The notes beneath the pieces were generated by a model. The model was not told where the DNA came from and did not search any database. It saw only the letters and a list, made by a program, of their open reading frames with translations. A DNA stretch of 37,310 nt from Chara braunii. Taxonomy: Eukaryota > Streptophyta > Charophyceae > Charales > Characeae. The stretch covers positions 67,285 to 104,594 of the forward strand of contig BFEA01000886.1 of NCBI GenBank assembly GCA_003427395.1. Reading direction: 5' to 3'. Of the stretch, positions 8,490-19,998 are shown in pieces. Numbering within the stretch: position 1 is the stretch's first letter; each line of letters opens with the position of its first letter. A program made the translations under genes and the position numbers.

Positions 8490-11040
8490 ATGTCTACAGC
8501 TCAATCCACATCATCGGCGCCAACCTCAACCACATGCTCAGCCTCAGCCTCAGGCTCGGCGTCAGGTGCGGCCTTTGGTTCCAAAAGGGCACACAACCCA
8601 AATGAACAGGACCTAAGCCAAGAGGTACTCAACCTCATGATAAAGGAAACACGCATTAAACTAGTGATCACCTAGGAAGTGTTGAAAAGGAAGAAGAAGC
8701 GGAAGTCGAAGCCTAGGTATACCCAAAGGAGCACCTGCCCATGTTAGACGAATTCTATGAAAAACATGCAGTAGTTTGCTCCTTCCCAGAAAAATTGAAA
8801 CAACTGCCAACCAAGGAATTATGGAAGAGGGTCCGCGAAACTCTCCAGAACATGGAGAACCTACGGGACTTTAAGCCCAAGATTGCCTTACAACAGAGAG
8901 TGAGAAATGCAATCACGGTGTTATGCGCTGAACCAGATTACACAGCTTACCTCCTCTCAGTACATGCCCTCTACTGCGAAGGTTCGGTGGTCTCAATCTC
9001 GAAATGGAGACCCAACAGGACAGCTCGAGACACCAGCAGACACTGATGTACAAACACTTCTGGATCCAGTTTGACAACCTAATTGCGAGGTACACCAGCT
9101 GGTAAAGGATTGGTTGAAAGAAACTTACCCTCAGTAACCTCTGGTTGAATGGGTCTCTTCAGCCCCAGGCTTCCTCGCCCCCAGCATCAACTCAAGAATA
9201 ACATCCATCGAACTCAAAAGGAAACAACCCACCTGAACTGCCTCACAAATGGTTTTTCAACGCGGATCAAAAGATTACAACAATATACATCTCCGCGAAG
9301 CCGAACCCCATGTGTTTCAGATGTAGGATCAAGGGACACGTCGGGAATGACCCACTCTGCCCCTTGAACATGATAAAAGGGGAAGGCACAAGGCTACACC
9401 CCTCAATGCTGGTCGAGGCAGATGCGGTGAAAGGCATTTCGATCCTCAACGACCATGCCTACACGGGCTGGGTTTTTGACGACCTCAAAGACAGCCCAGC
9501 GTGGATATGGACACAACCGGACCCAGAACCAACATGCAAACCAGATGAAAAGACGCAAATGACAAAAAGGAGAAAGAAAAAGGAACGACAGATGCACACA
9601 CGGATGCAAAAATGTCGCACTGGGCAACACCGCCCACCAGGAACAGACAATGCACAAAAAGCAGATTCTCAGTGATGTACATAACATAGGATGAGAGGCA
9701 AAAAAATCCTACCTTGAGATCTTGCAGGCCAGAAGTGAGTCGGAACCAAGGAACAGAAACAAGGGCAAGAAGAGTAACTCGGGTCCAGCGAAAAGAAAGA
9801 ACAGAAACGAAGACGACAACCCCAAAGAAACAGGTAAATCACCGGACTTCAAAAAATGCAGAGACGGGAGACTCAATTGAAATCAAGGAAAACGAAATGC
9901 ACTTGGACATAGCACCAGGACACAGCATCTGAGAAGGACTTAGGAAGCACCTTGGAATGACTAGATGAATACATTGAATCGTTGAAGGCACACAGGGAAT
10001 TGGACATGGAAATCAGGCTGGCACAGGCACATCAGCATCCTGAAGAAAGAGTCGAATACAAACAACACAGGCGGATTCCCAACCACTCCCAATCGCTTCA
10101 TGGGCTGCCAACAGAGAACACCTTCTCTAAATTATTGTCCCTACAGTACACTGACCAGCACAATGGTGCAATGGATACAGATGCCAACTCAGAAACTTCA
10201 CACAGCCCCGCAATCATGCAAGCAACCAATTGAGTGGCCCAGACACAAACAAATTGGCCTCAAGGGAGGACGAACCATGAAAGACCAGCAACCTTGAGGA
10301 CCAAGGAACAGAGGAACGGAAAATGATTGCCTTGGCAAATAATCTGATTGAGCAAGAAAACAACCTGGAAAAGGAAAAAAGAAGGGAGATAGTCATTCTT
10401 GAGAGACATATAAGATACCTGCAGGAACGAAACCTGGATCTAGGGGGAGTTCGCACTCCCTCAACAAAATTGTAGACCAAAAGCACCCAGAGCTCACAGT
10501 GACAGCAACCCTCAACGCTCACACCCTTTCCCCCATGGTCCCAATCTTGCCCTTCCGCTACAACTCAAACAAAAAGGAATGGCTGATTGCAGTTCGTCCT
10601 TCTCTGAACACCATCACAGCACAGGATTCAAACAAATGTGCACATTTCGCGAGGGCAAACATCTCAAACAATCGCCCCCTGGCCATGGAAGTGATAGGAC
10701 AGGACGACAACCTAGACGTGTATTGGGATGACGATAACAGAGAAAGGCGCTACAGAGACCTGAGACCAATCCTGGTCCTATACGACCAGCAGGCCCAACT
10801 GAGGGAGGGATTGACATGGAATCATGGGAGCTGATCAGCAAGAATCCCTACCCCCTACTAGGCCACAAGGATGAAGTCAACATAATAGCCTTCAGCACAC
10901 CGACCTTCGTGAGGGAGGAATGGTTGGGCAAGGACGAGGAGGAGACCATGGAGAAGCTGAAGAGGGACAAGGAGAAGGAGGAAGAGAAGAGGAAAGAGAG
11001 GGAGGAGGAAGGGAAGAAGACCGCTCAACCCACCACCTGA
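8490..11040 (+). pseudogene. LINE ORF1 (gag-like RNA-binding protein), decayed
   Basis: It starts at an ATG in good context with a Ser/Thr/Ala-rich leader and is broken by several stops and frame changes. A conserved-looking block lies at about 8741-9000. A zinc knuckle follows at 9310-9360 (CFRCRIKGHVGNDPLC, spacing CX2CX4HX6C, two residues longer than the usual knuckle). A charged helical stretch at about 10310-10440, with LEKEKRREIVILERHIRYL, looks like a coiled coil. A basic, Glu/Lys-rich tail ends at 11040. Such proteins coat LINE RNA in the particle used for target-primed reverse transcription. It stops 44 bases before ORF2. Several of its stops fall where Gln or Trp would fit. Confidence 0.7.
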
Positions 11041-11084
11041 GCCAAACATCAGTCCCACACCAGGAATAACCGTTCCAAGCACCA

Positions 11085-12843
11085 ATGGAAGAACAGTCAA
11101 ACGACCAACCTGATAGTGGGACAGGCAATAAACCAAAAAGATCCAGACCCACCACCGAAGCAGATATTCTCAAGGAAATCAGAAAACAACCTGAAATAAC
11201 TTGCGAGTCATGGAACATTAACGGACTGGCCTCTATTTTAGACAACCCAGTCAAATGGAGGAACCTCGCTAAAACCATTGGTTGGTTTGGACCCAACCCC
11301 CTTGACATAATATGCCTCCAAGAAACACACCTAACCAACAACAATGAACACAACAAGTTACAAATAGCCCTTGCTAGGAGGCTAACCTTTGTCAAGTCCG
11401 CCTTCTGGGCCAAAGCTGCAGAAAATGGCTCCGCAGGAATTGTCATCCTCCTCCACCAAAAATCGGCAGCCAACGAAGCAATAAAAGTATTGAATGTCAA
11501 CCAAGACAATACCTTAGGCAGATGGATCAAATTGGATATCATTTTCAAAGAAGAAGAGTTGACCATCATAGGGATTTATGGCCCGAACACACCACAAGAA
11601 AAAAAAAACTTCCTACTCACAATAGAACAACTCATCCCCATACACTCACCCATCATCATCATGGGTGATTGAAACTTGGTTCAATACCCCAAAGTATATA
11701 ACATATCACACTCTCAAGATCCCACACCTCAATCTAACGACGTAGACCTAAACGATTTATGACCACGAAAAAACCTACTTGACCCATTCCGTCTCCTATA
11801 CCGCAAGAATAAAAGATACTCCAACATCAATAAACCCTCACTGGGCTGAACATCCTTCTTCAAAATCGACTTCTTCCTCACATTAGACTCACTATCAGGG
11901 GCCATACAAGATTGCACTATTCATGACATCCCATACCACAAACGATTGGACCACAAAGTCATACCCCTCTCCCTCAGGCTCACAAAGGAGGGTTACACAG
12001 GTAAGAGTTTTTACCGCTTCAACAATGCCCTCCTCACTAGCCAATCATTTCAATCTCAACTCCAAACACTACTAACCTTACAAGCACAACTACAACCTAA
12101 TGAGGACTTATACACTAAAGTCTCTCAAAGCATCAAGCAAAAAGACAACACAAGCCTCCAGAAGACTAACAACACAAAGAAAAGAAAGAGAGGAGACCCT
12201 AAAAAACGCAATAGAAATAGCAGAATTGAACATATAGAAACACCCAAACTCAAAATTTTACACAGAACTACTCGATAAACAACTAAGGGCAAGAGGTTAA
12301 AAATTGGGAACTGGACGAAAAAATGTCCAATTTTTTTTCCAAAATATCAAAGCCAACTCCAGAACCTTTAAGATAGAATGCCTACAAGATGAGCATGGAA
12401 ACCCAGCCACAGAAATGACAAAGCTAGTCAACATAGCAACCACCTTCTACAAAGAACTCTACACCTCTAAAACCCCGGTAGGTGGTAACAACGCAACAAA
12501 CAGAGCAAAAGAAAAATTATTAGCCCACCTAGATCAATCCCTCTCAGTAGAGCAGGCAAAAACACTAGAAGAACCCATAACACTAGATGAACCCATAACA
12601 CTACAAGAACTCTACACAACTCTCAACGACCTGAAACCTAATAAAGCCCCAGGTAGGGATGGCCTTTGGATGGCAGGCTGGCACACCCTAGGCCAACTCC
12701 TCCTTAGGTTCCTCACCAGAGCCTACGAGGAAGAATGTGTAGGCCCATGCCTGAGCACGAGGGAGGTGACACTCCTATACAAAAAGGGAAACAAAGAGGA
12801 CACAAAGAATTACAGACCCATCTTACTTCTAAATGTAGCATAC
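11085..12843 (+). pseudogene. LINE ORF2, 5' part: endonuclease and start of reverse transcriptase
   Basis: The APE-type endonuclease begins near the ATG at 11085. It shows SWNINGL, the metal-binding Glu in CLQETHL, GIYGPN, the GD(x)NLV motif and KIDFFL. Three in-frame stops (11670, 11760, 11847) are all TGA, at positions where Trp fits well (GD_NL, DL_PRK, LG_TSFF). No TAA or TAG occurs in this frame before 12276. A frame change at about 12240-12300 leads into the reverse transcriptase, with PNKAPGRDGLW and KKGNKEDTKNYRPILLLNVAY. There the sequence switches at 12843 to chromovirus DNA. The LINE resumes at 30435, so the RT domain is split by an insertion rather than truncated. Confidence 0.88.
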
Positions 12844-14705
12844 CCGTAGTTATATTAGTCGTAGAGCGCTGAAGAAGCTAAGGCTAGGGTTGAAAGTCCA
12901 GAAGTTGGAAGACCCCATAGTTAGTGTCCTCGCAGACAAGCGCACTATATGTGTTGAGGACTACGTAGAGGGAGTCCAGACGTATTTCCGCCTAGAGAAA
13001 GATGGGAAGGTGGAGAAGGTTCTCCATTCCCTGACTCTCCTCGTGCAGGATAACCTTCCTTTTGATATAGTCCTAGGCATGGACTGGGGAGAGGCGGCAG
13101 GGGCCACACTCCATTTGAGAGAGCATGAGTGTAGGTTCCCTAGTCCGTCAGGCGAGGTTAAGACTGCCCGCCTATTTCATGTGTCTGGAGTAGATAACTC
13201 CTTGGCACATTGTTGTCTCAGTGCTCCCGCGTTCGCGCGATTAGTGAGAAAGGAGCAGTTAGAGGAGCAAGTCTTCGTAGCCTATGTGAGGCATGTCATT
13301 GAGCCTAAGGAGGATGCCCCCATAGACCCAGCCATTGCCAAGCTGCTGGAAGAGTTCAAAGATCTTGCAGAGCCACCGATAGGGGTAGTGTCGCGGCTGA
13401 TCCAGCATCGTATAGAGATAAGAGCCTGGCAGTAGGACTCCTAAGGGAGCAGTCTACAGGATGTCCCCAAGGGAGTTAGAGGAGCTGCGTAAGCAGTTGG
13501 ACGAGCTCCTCGAAAAGGGTTGGATTAGGCCCAGCTCATCTCCTTTTGGAGCACCAGTCTTGTTTGTCCCCAAAAAAGAAGGAGAGCTACGGATGTGCAT
13601 AGACTATAGGGGTCTAAACGCGATTACAGTGAAGAACGCTGAACCGCTGCCCAGGATCTCTAGATCGGGTGCAGGGTTGCAAATATTTTCGAAGATCATT
13701 TGAAGTTTGGATATCATCAGATAGAGGTCCATCCTAATGACTAGTACAAGACTGCATTCCGGACTAGATATGGGCACTGCGAATTCATAGTGATGCCCTT
13801 TGGACTGACCAACACGCCTGCCACGTTCCAGCGTTGTATGAACGACTTGTTTAGGCCTTGGTTAGATAGATTTGTCGTAGTTTACTTAGACGACATCTTA
13901 GTATTCAGTAGGACCCTCCAAGAGCATCAGGGTCATTTGAGGCAGGTCTTGGAGAAGCTGAGAGAGGCTAACTTCAAGATCAATGCGAAGAAGTGCGAGT
14001 GGGCCAAGACACAACTCCTGTACTTGGGCCACGTCTTAGACGGAGATGGCATTAAGCCTGAGGACAGCAAGATAACGACAATTAGAGATTGGCCGACGCC
14101 CCGCACGTTGACTGAGTTGTGGTCCTTCCTAGGCCTAGCTAACTATTATAGGAAGTTTGTGAGGAACTTCTCGACTATCGCCGCTCCCTTCGCAGGTTGC
14201 TCAAGAAAGAGGCAATCTGGCAATGGGATAAAGATTGTACGTCTGCGCTAAAGAAGTTACAGTGCGTCGTCGTCTTGCTGTAACACGGCGCCTATCCCAT
14301 ACTGACTTGCGTCCGCGGTGACGACAAATGGCAAGGACGGATCTGCTACTTTGAGGACAGGGTACTCTATCAACGCGCACTGTAACTTCTTTAGCGCAGA
14401 CGTACAATCGTCTACGCTAAAGAAGTTACAGTGCGCGTTGATAGAGTACCCTGTCCTCAAAGTAGCAGATCCGTCCTTGCCATTTGTCATCACCGCGGAC
14501 GCAAGTCAGTATGGGATAGGCGGCGTGTTACAGCAAGACGACGGCAATGGCTACAGACCCGTAGAGTTCATGTCAGCGAGGATGCCCTCAGAGAAGGTGG
14601 CTACCTCGACATACAAGAGAGAACTCTACGCTCTCAGGCACGCCTTAGAGCACTGGAAGCATTACCTGCTTGGGAGGCAGTTCAAAGTGTATTCAGACCA
14701 CAAGA
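12844..14705 (+). pseudogene. Chromovirus (Ty3/gypsy) pol, left fragment: protease end, RT, RNase H start
   Basis: It begins inside the retropepsin, just after the catalytic Asp would lie; FDIVLGMDWG marks the protease C-terminal half. Reverse transcriptase follows from about 13461, with [30 protein letters not shown] and the catalytic VVYLDDILVFS. FLGLANYYRKF and the RNase H opening TADASQYGIG come next. It is broken by frameshifts near 13416, 13697 and 14190, by a TAG at 13742 where Gln fits, and by an inverted duplication at 14266-14545. The 5' LTR, primer site, gag and protease active site are missing. Homology ends at 14705 in SDHKT, where a minisatellite takes over. Confidence 0.88.
14266..14545. 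repeat. Long palindrome inside the chromovirus RNase H region
   Basis: Positions 14266-14403 are the near-perfect reverse complement of 14409-14545, with only about 5 bases between the arms. The left arm therefore encodes RNase H on the minus strand. The arms differ by a few bases (for example GTCGTCACC against GTCATCACC). It is either a real template-switch or foldback duplication or a chimeric assembly product. Confidence 0.9.
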
Positions 14706-14864
14706 CGCGTGGTGGAAAGAGGCAGACAGGGAGGCAAGCATAGCACACAGGCACACAGACATCCCACACGCAGGCATGCAGGCATGCACCAAACAGGCGG
14801 GCAAGCATGCAGCAGGCAGTCGGGCAGGCATGCAGCAGACAGGCGGGCAAGCATGCAGCAGACG
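14706..14864. repeat. Minisatellite rich in GCAGGCAAGCATGCAG
   Basis: Imperfect repeats of units such as GGCGGGCAAGCATGCAGCAG run into the assembly gap. The open frames here are repeat by-products. Confidence 0.85.
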
Positions 14865-15210
14865 NNNNNNNNNNNNNNNNNNNNNNNNNNNNNNNNNNNN
14901 NNNNNNNNNNNNNNNNNNNNNNNNNNNNNNNNNNNNNNNNNNNNNNNNNNNNNNNNNNNNNNNNNNNNNNNNNNNNNNNNNNNNNNNNNNNNNNNNNNNN
15001 NNNNNNNNNNNNNNNNNNNNNNNNNNNNNNNNNNNNNNNNNNNNNNNNNNNNNNNNNNNNNNNNNNNNNNNNNNNNNNNNNNNNNNNNNNNNNNNNNNNN
15101 NNNNNNNNNNNNNNNNNNNNNNNNNNNNNNNNNNNNNNNNNNNNNNNNNNNNNNNNNNNNNNNNNNNNNNNNNNNNNNNNNNNNNNNNNNNNNNNNNNNN
15201 NNNNNNNNNN
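14865..15210. other. Assembly gap (346 N)
   Basis: All bases are N; the gap sits between two different minisatellites, so its true size is uncertain. Confidence 0.99.
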
Positions 15211-15525
15211 GGTTGGTGCAGGCCCAGGTCCCGGTGCAGGCTAGGTGCCGGCCCAGGTCCCGGTGTAAGCTAGGTGTAGGCCCAGGTCCCGATGCAAGCT
15301 AGGTGCAGGCCCAGGTCCCAATGCAGGCTAGGTGCAGGCCCAGGTCCCGGTGCAGGCTAGGTACAGGCCCAGGTCCCGGTGCAGGCCCAGGTGCAGGTGC
15401 AGGTGTGGATGCAGGAGTAGGTGCAAGCCCAGATGCAGGCGCAGATGCAAGTCCAGGTGCACGCCCAGATGTAGCAGCAGGTGCAGGCCCAGGCCTAGGT
15501 GCAGGCCCAGACCCAGGGATGTGCC
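15211..15525. repeat. Minisatellite, about 29-bp unit
   Basis: Many copies of a unit like GGTGCAGGCCCAGGTCCC, degenerating to shorter GGTGCAGG-type units. It produces long Gly/Ala/Pro or Leu/His frames on both strands that are not genes. Confidence 0.92.
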
Positions 15526-15937
15526 CATATTGGACCGAGGTCAATGTAGACACGCATATTGGAGTGAGGCCCTGGTACACGCCCATATTGGACCAGCCCT
15601 ATATCTGGGCGCAGGTCCAAGATCAGTGTGTCCCTATGGTCGGCTCCAATATGCGCCCTCACATATGCTAAGGTGCAGAACTAGGCCTACACATACGTTG
15701 ATGTACAGACCCTGACTTCTTTTTTTATTATTACGCACTTGCGTAGGGGGGCAGACCGTAACCGTTTAATTTATTAAATTAATTATTTTTTTGGCGCCCG
15801 TGGCCATGTAGAAATTCTGACAATTATGGGCCTAGACACATGCCCATATTACACTCGGGCACAAGTATGCGCTCAGGTAGAGCCGCAAATTGGACCCATG
15901 GCCATGTACAAGCGGATATTGCAGTTGGGCCCTGGTG

Positions 15938-15998
<61 letters not shown>
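15526..15998. repeat. Degenerate CCCATATTGGA-type repeats, then (CT)n
   Basis: Several spaced copies of GCCCATATT(G)GACC and the related CCAATATGCGCCC, an AT-rich patch at 15718-15795, and a CT microsatellite at 15938-15998. No gene seen. Confidence 0.75.
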
Positions 15999-16001
<3 letters not shown>

Positions 16002-16206
16002 CATGTTTATATGAATCTATACGTGTGTGTGTTTGTCAATGCATGAATCAATCAATTTGATAGATTGGTTCATTAATTTATTATTTCGTACCTTAAACAG
16101 TATCGTTTCGTATATGGCGATGGTTATTAGAATCTACTAGAGTTTAGATTACCGTCTCATTTTTTTTTTTGGTATATTCCTTGCTTTTTCTTTGTGCTCT
16201 CTTCAG

Positions 16207-17604
16207 ACAGACAAGTGTCTGGTGAAACCAATGCATTGGTCAACAGACATGCCGAAAGGGGGGTCGAAGGATCATCGCGGTCTGGTAGGGAAGTGACCGG
16301 ATATGATGATGAATTCGACCAGCCTTTGATTAAAGGTCACCTGGAAGATAAGTACCTTGCAAAGTGTCAAGAACGGTACGACCATAGCCAGGGGAATGAA
16401 ATTCATGAGAGAGAACAACGTCTCCATGGAAAGCAGCCTAAAGTACAGTACAATGTAGAAGGTAAGCTTCCGAGTGACTTTGCGTTGAAGACGATGTGTG
16501 GCCGCTACCTGACAGACAATGAGGGTCTTCGGTGGACTCAGGATGAGTTGCTCAAAATGTTGAAAAAGAAGGAGGAGGAAGTGATTGCATTGAGAAATGC
16601 ATTTCAGAAAGTTGAGCTGAATGCACGGGCAGTGGTCGAAACTTTCATCGAAACAAAACGAAGTGAAGAGGTAAGAGATTCCTCTGTGTCCGGTGATGGC
16701 GTGCTGAAAAAGGAGGCGGATGCTGCTGAGCAGATGGACAAAGAGTTTAAGCGTTTAATTCAATCTTCTATTAGAAACGAATTGTTGTGAGCTTAGTACT
16801 AGAGCTGACCCGTATCTTTCACAAGAGCATCAGTTTTTGCGTGACCGATTAGAAAAAGCGGAAAGTGAGGTAAGAAAAGTGTTGTTAATGGGTGCCTTTC
16901 CGTCAATTGATCCTTCTTTTGCCTCGGACCTGTTTAAGATTCCATCGACTGAAACTTTGGAGGACCTTCCGAAAACGCGTTTGGTTGCTATGTTAGAATC
17001 ATTACGGATGGTCGGTGCGGAGCTGGTGCATAGGAATGCATTGTTGGNGGTGCAAAGTGCAATGAAGTTTCCGGTGAGTGATAATCAGTTGAGGGGAACG
17101 GTGGTTGCGCTTGGACATTTGTACAAGGAGACGCACGAAGAGTTAATGAATTCTGTATTCANGGAAAANTTTCCCGACCTATGTAACCACTCCCTCACGA
17201 TCGCCATGGTCAAAAATTACAAAGAACAATTGTACAGTTTGAGAGTTTTGTTGGGGAATATCTGTAATGCTCATTTGCCAACGCGTTTTATGAAGGAGAT
17301 GGTGCATGTCAGAAAGGAGTTGAATGCTCTGGCGAGCATGAACATGAAACATGAGACAAAATTGCAAGAAATGGTGCTTGCCTTGATAGAAGCGCTGAAG
17401 CGTCCGTGTCCTCGGTGTCACCATTTTAGCCATATGACGAGGGGGGATTATAAAAAGGTTAATGATTTGACGGTTGTTAGGCCTACGTCTGACAACGAGA
17501 CAGCCCTTTATCCTGATGAGGATACCATTGTTACTGAGCAGGAGGAATTCGCAATGGAAAAGAGGAGGAGGCGAATGCGTGAAAATGATGATGTAGATGT
17601 ATAG
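16207..17604 (+). pseudogene. Unrecognised coiled-coil ORF, Helitron 5' accessory gene
   Basis: An open frame follows a good 3' splice site (pyrimidine tract then CTCTCTTCAG ending at 16206), so its first exon may be upstream. About 195 residues run to a TGA near 16788. A one-base shift there restores a second frame that continues 255 residues to 17604, so it was probably one protein of about 460 residues with a single frameshift. Glu/Lys-rich heptad-like stretches (for example ELLKMLKKKEEEVIALRN) predict coiled coils. Near the end a CPRCHHFSH motif could bind zinc. Three N bases (17047, 17162, 17169) limit certainty. I do not recognise the family. Codon use and the AT-rich setting match the other Helitron ORFs. 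Confidence 0.6.
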
Positions 17605-18890
17605 TGAAATTTGTGTTTGCTATTGAATAGGAAGTCGATTATGTTAGACTAGAAGAAGTAAAACGAGCGGTTCAAGTAGGGTGGGTGATAGTGACATAGA
17701 GTATGATAAGCCCTGCCTTATCAGGATAAAGAGCGGTTGAAGTGGGGAAGTCGATACATGAAGTAGGGTGGGTGATAGTGACATGGAGTATGATGGAGTA
17801 TGACGAGCGGTTGATATGACAATAAAACAGTTAAATTTGGCTTTGCTCTCTTTCTCGCTTTAAATCGGATGCTCTATTTTCTTTTGTCTACCTCTCTGTT
17901 CCTATTTTTTTATCTCCCTCTTTCTATCTTTGTATTTGGATTTGAAAGTTTTTTTTTTTTTTGCATTCGGCGTTGGACTCTTTAATTTTATCTTTTTTTT
18001 ATTTATTTAAATCATTTTTCTCTCTCTACTTCTCTCTCTCTCTCTTTCTCTCTCTCTCTCCCTCTCTGTCCATCTCTCTCTCTCTCACATACACACACAC
18101 ACACTCACACACTCACACACACATACACGAACACATACACATTTAAGTCGTTTCTTTCTCTCTTATTTAAGTCGTCTCTGTCTCTGTCTCTCTTTCTCTT
18201 TCTTGCTCTCTCTATCTTATTTAAGTCCTCTCTCTCTCTCTCTCTCTCTAATTCGTTTCTCTCTCTTTCCTTTTTTTTTTTTTTCATTTCTTTTCTTGAA
18301 AACTATTTATGGAATGGGAAAAAAATATTGTTGATATATACAAATAAAAGTCACCTTAGTCGTTTATTAGTATATGATCTCATGTTGTACGTGTTCATGG
18401 TAATGGAGATGATATTCATCCTAACTTGCTAACATTTGTTAAATTCTGTTTACCAATATTGTAGGGTTTTGTGCGTTCGTTCTTATGTTGTTCGACTTAT
18501 TCTTAAAAAACAACCAGATAAGTATCCCTTAAAATATAGACATGAGATAATGTTCAAAACCGGTTGAAATGAGTAAGAAGTTTGGGGGGAAAAAAATGTA
18601 AGCTTAAATGTTTTGTGATATTATAATATGAATTTTATGAATAATTGGAAAGGAAGAGTCTCGATATAGTAAGATTAAAAAACAACAATAAACTTAGGCC
18701 GTCTTCCAGTAAACGATATTGAAGAAAAGCAAAGGATGCTCGAGAATAATCAAGGTACGTTTTATTGGTCTACATGGGCCGTTGAAAATACTCAGGCACT
18801 TATGTGAAACAAATTAAATGTTATTGGGAGGGTTGGGTCACACTATACATTTTGAATGAATATTGGAGAAGGAACCAATCCGATAACAAG
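17605..18890. repeat. AT-rich spacer with direct and microsatellite repeats
   Basis: Two copies of a block containing AGTAGGGTGGGTGATAGTGA lie at about 17675 and 17765. From 18010 to 18290 there are CT and CA microsatellites interleaved with several copies of TTATTTAAGTCGTCTCT. No gene seen. Confidence 0.75.
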
Positions 18891-19480
18891 GAATAAAAAT
18901 AGCAATAAACGTAGCCTTTTTCCCAAGGCACCCATGCTATCCCGAATGATCTCCTCCCACCTATACCTGTTCCAAAAAAGTCCTGTTTTCTACCCCCTTT
19001 GCTCCTATTTCATCAAAGTCTCCCGAGCAAAAGAGGAGAAAAAAGGTGAGGCCATCAACGGTTTGCCTGACCTCGATCGCTATGAATGGCTCTTTCTGGA
19101 TCCACGACCTTAGAGGCTGGCTGGGGGGAGGTGCGGTACGCCGCATAGACCCATTTATGGGGGTGGTGTAATGCTGATGCGGTGGAACCAACGCCTACTT
19201 CTGAGATCTGGGCCTCGTGCTCAGGCGAGGAGAATGGGTACTACGGACCACTTCCTAGCGATCGGGGCTTGGAAAGGTCGGGGAAGACATGTTGCCTTTT
19301 TCAAATCTTTTGTGGACGGATGACTGACTTAGGATACCTAAGGTTGGCCGCAAGTAGGAGCCACCTTGGTTATGGTGGATTGGAGCCGAAAGAAGCTCCG
19401 ATCCCAGTGACAAATTTATCCGAACAGGAAAGTAAGCCCTGCCAGAGAGTGGCAAAGGGCAAACGTGGATAAACGAGGTA
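18891..19480 (+). other. Possible organelle-derived insert, group II intron-like 5' end
   Basis: This block is richer in GC than its AT-rich surroundings. At about 19130 it has a GTGCG start (GTGCGGTACGCCGCATAGAC) resembling the GUGYG 5' consensus of group II introns. Words such as GATGCGGTGGAACC and GAACAGGAAAGTAAGC look to me like plant mitochondrial intron sequence. No maturase or domain V was found. The assignment rests on resemblance only; the small open frames are not claimed as genes. Confidence 0.3.
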
Positions 19481-19998
19481 CGTATGACTCTATCGCTTGG
19501 GGTCCTGAAAAGACTAAGGGGCGTATAGGATCATAAATTGAACATAAAAACGAATGAGGCATACAAACAAAATAGGAGGCGTCTTAATTAACCTCAATAG
19601 GAGTTCAAAGAAGTCCCGGTCTCGATTAAACGTTTGCAAAAACATGAAAGTGGACCTATACATCTATATTTGCACGAACAAATAAATTCCGATGTGAATT
19701 GACATTGATTTACCTCCATAGACGCGCTATAAAAAAAAAACACGAACTGACTCCTTATTTTTTTTTATCGTCTGTGCTTCGCATTTTTGCTGCGTTCTTT
19801 GTGTTGCACTACCTCTTTGTTTTTTTTTGTTTTTTTTTCTTTTCTACTTGACACTATATTACTCTTCTTCATATAATTACATCTATATATGGATGTTTTG
19901 AGGTGTATTCTTTTCGTTTCGTTTTTTTGTATGCGTCTTATTCCTCCTGCCCGTCGTGACGTGCTCATGTACAAATACGTACATACGTGCCCATTAAC
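19481..19998. other. AT-rich upstream region of the Rep ORF
   Basis: No gene. T-rich tracts precede the start codon at 19999; a splice acceptor or promoter may lie here but none stands out. Confidence 0.4.

Noticed and set aside
11085-12278. Nuclear genetic code with UGA read as Trp for the whole organism
   Set aside because: The kinase exons and the best chromovirus and Helitron ORFs use TGG for Trp, and the Helitron frames end normally at TGA. Decay of dead elements is simpler; kept only as an element-level question.
14257-14493. Minus-strand RNase H frame
   Set aside because: It is the inverted arm of the palindrome, not a separate gene.
15211-15715. Long Gly/Ala/Pro-rich and Leu/His-rich open frames on both strands
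   Set aside because: They are translations of a minisatellite of about 29 bp, open in several frames at once, and partly run into the N gap.
19182-19472. 96-residue frame as a gene
   Set aside because: It has no upstream context or family match and lies in a block that looks like non-coding, possibly organelle intron-derived DNA.
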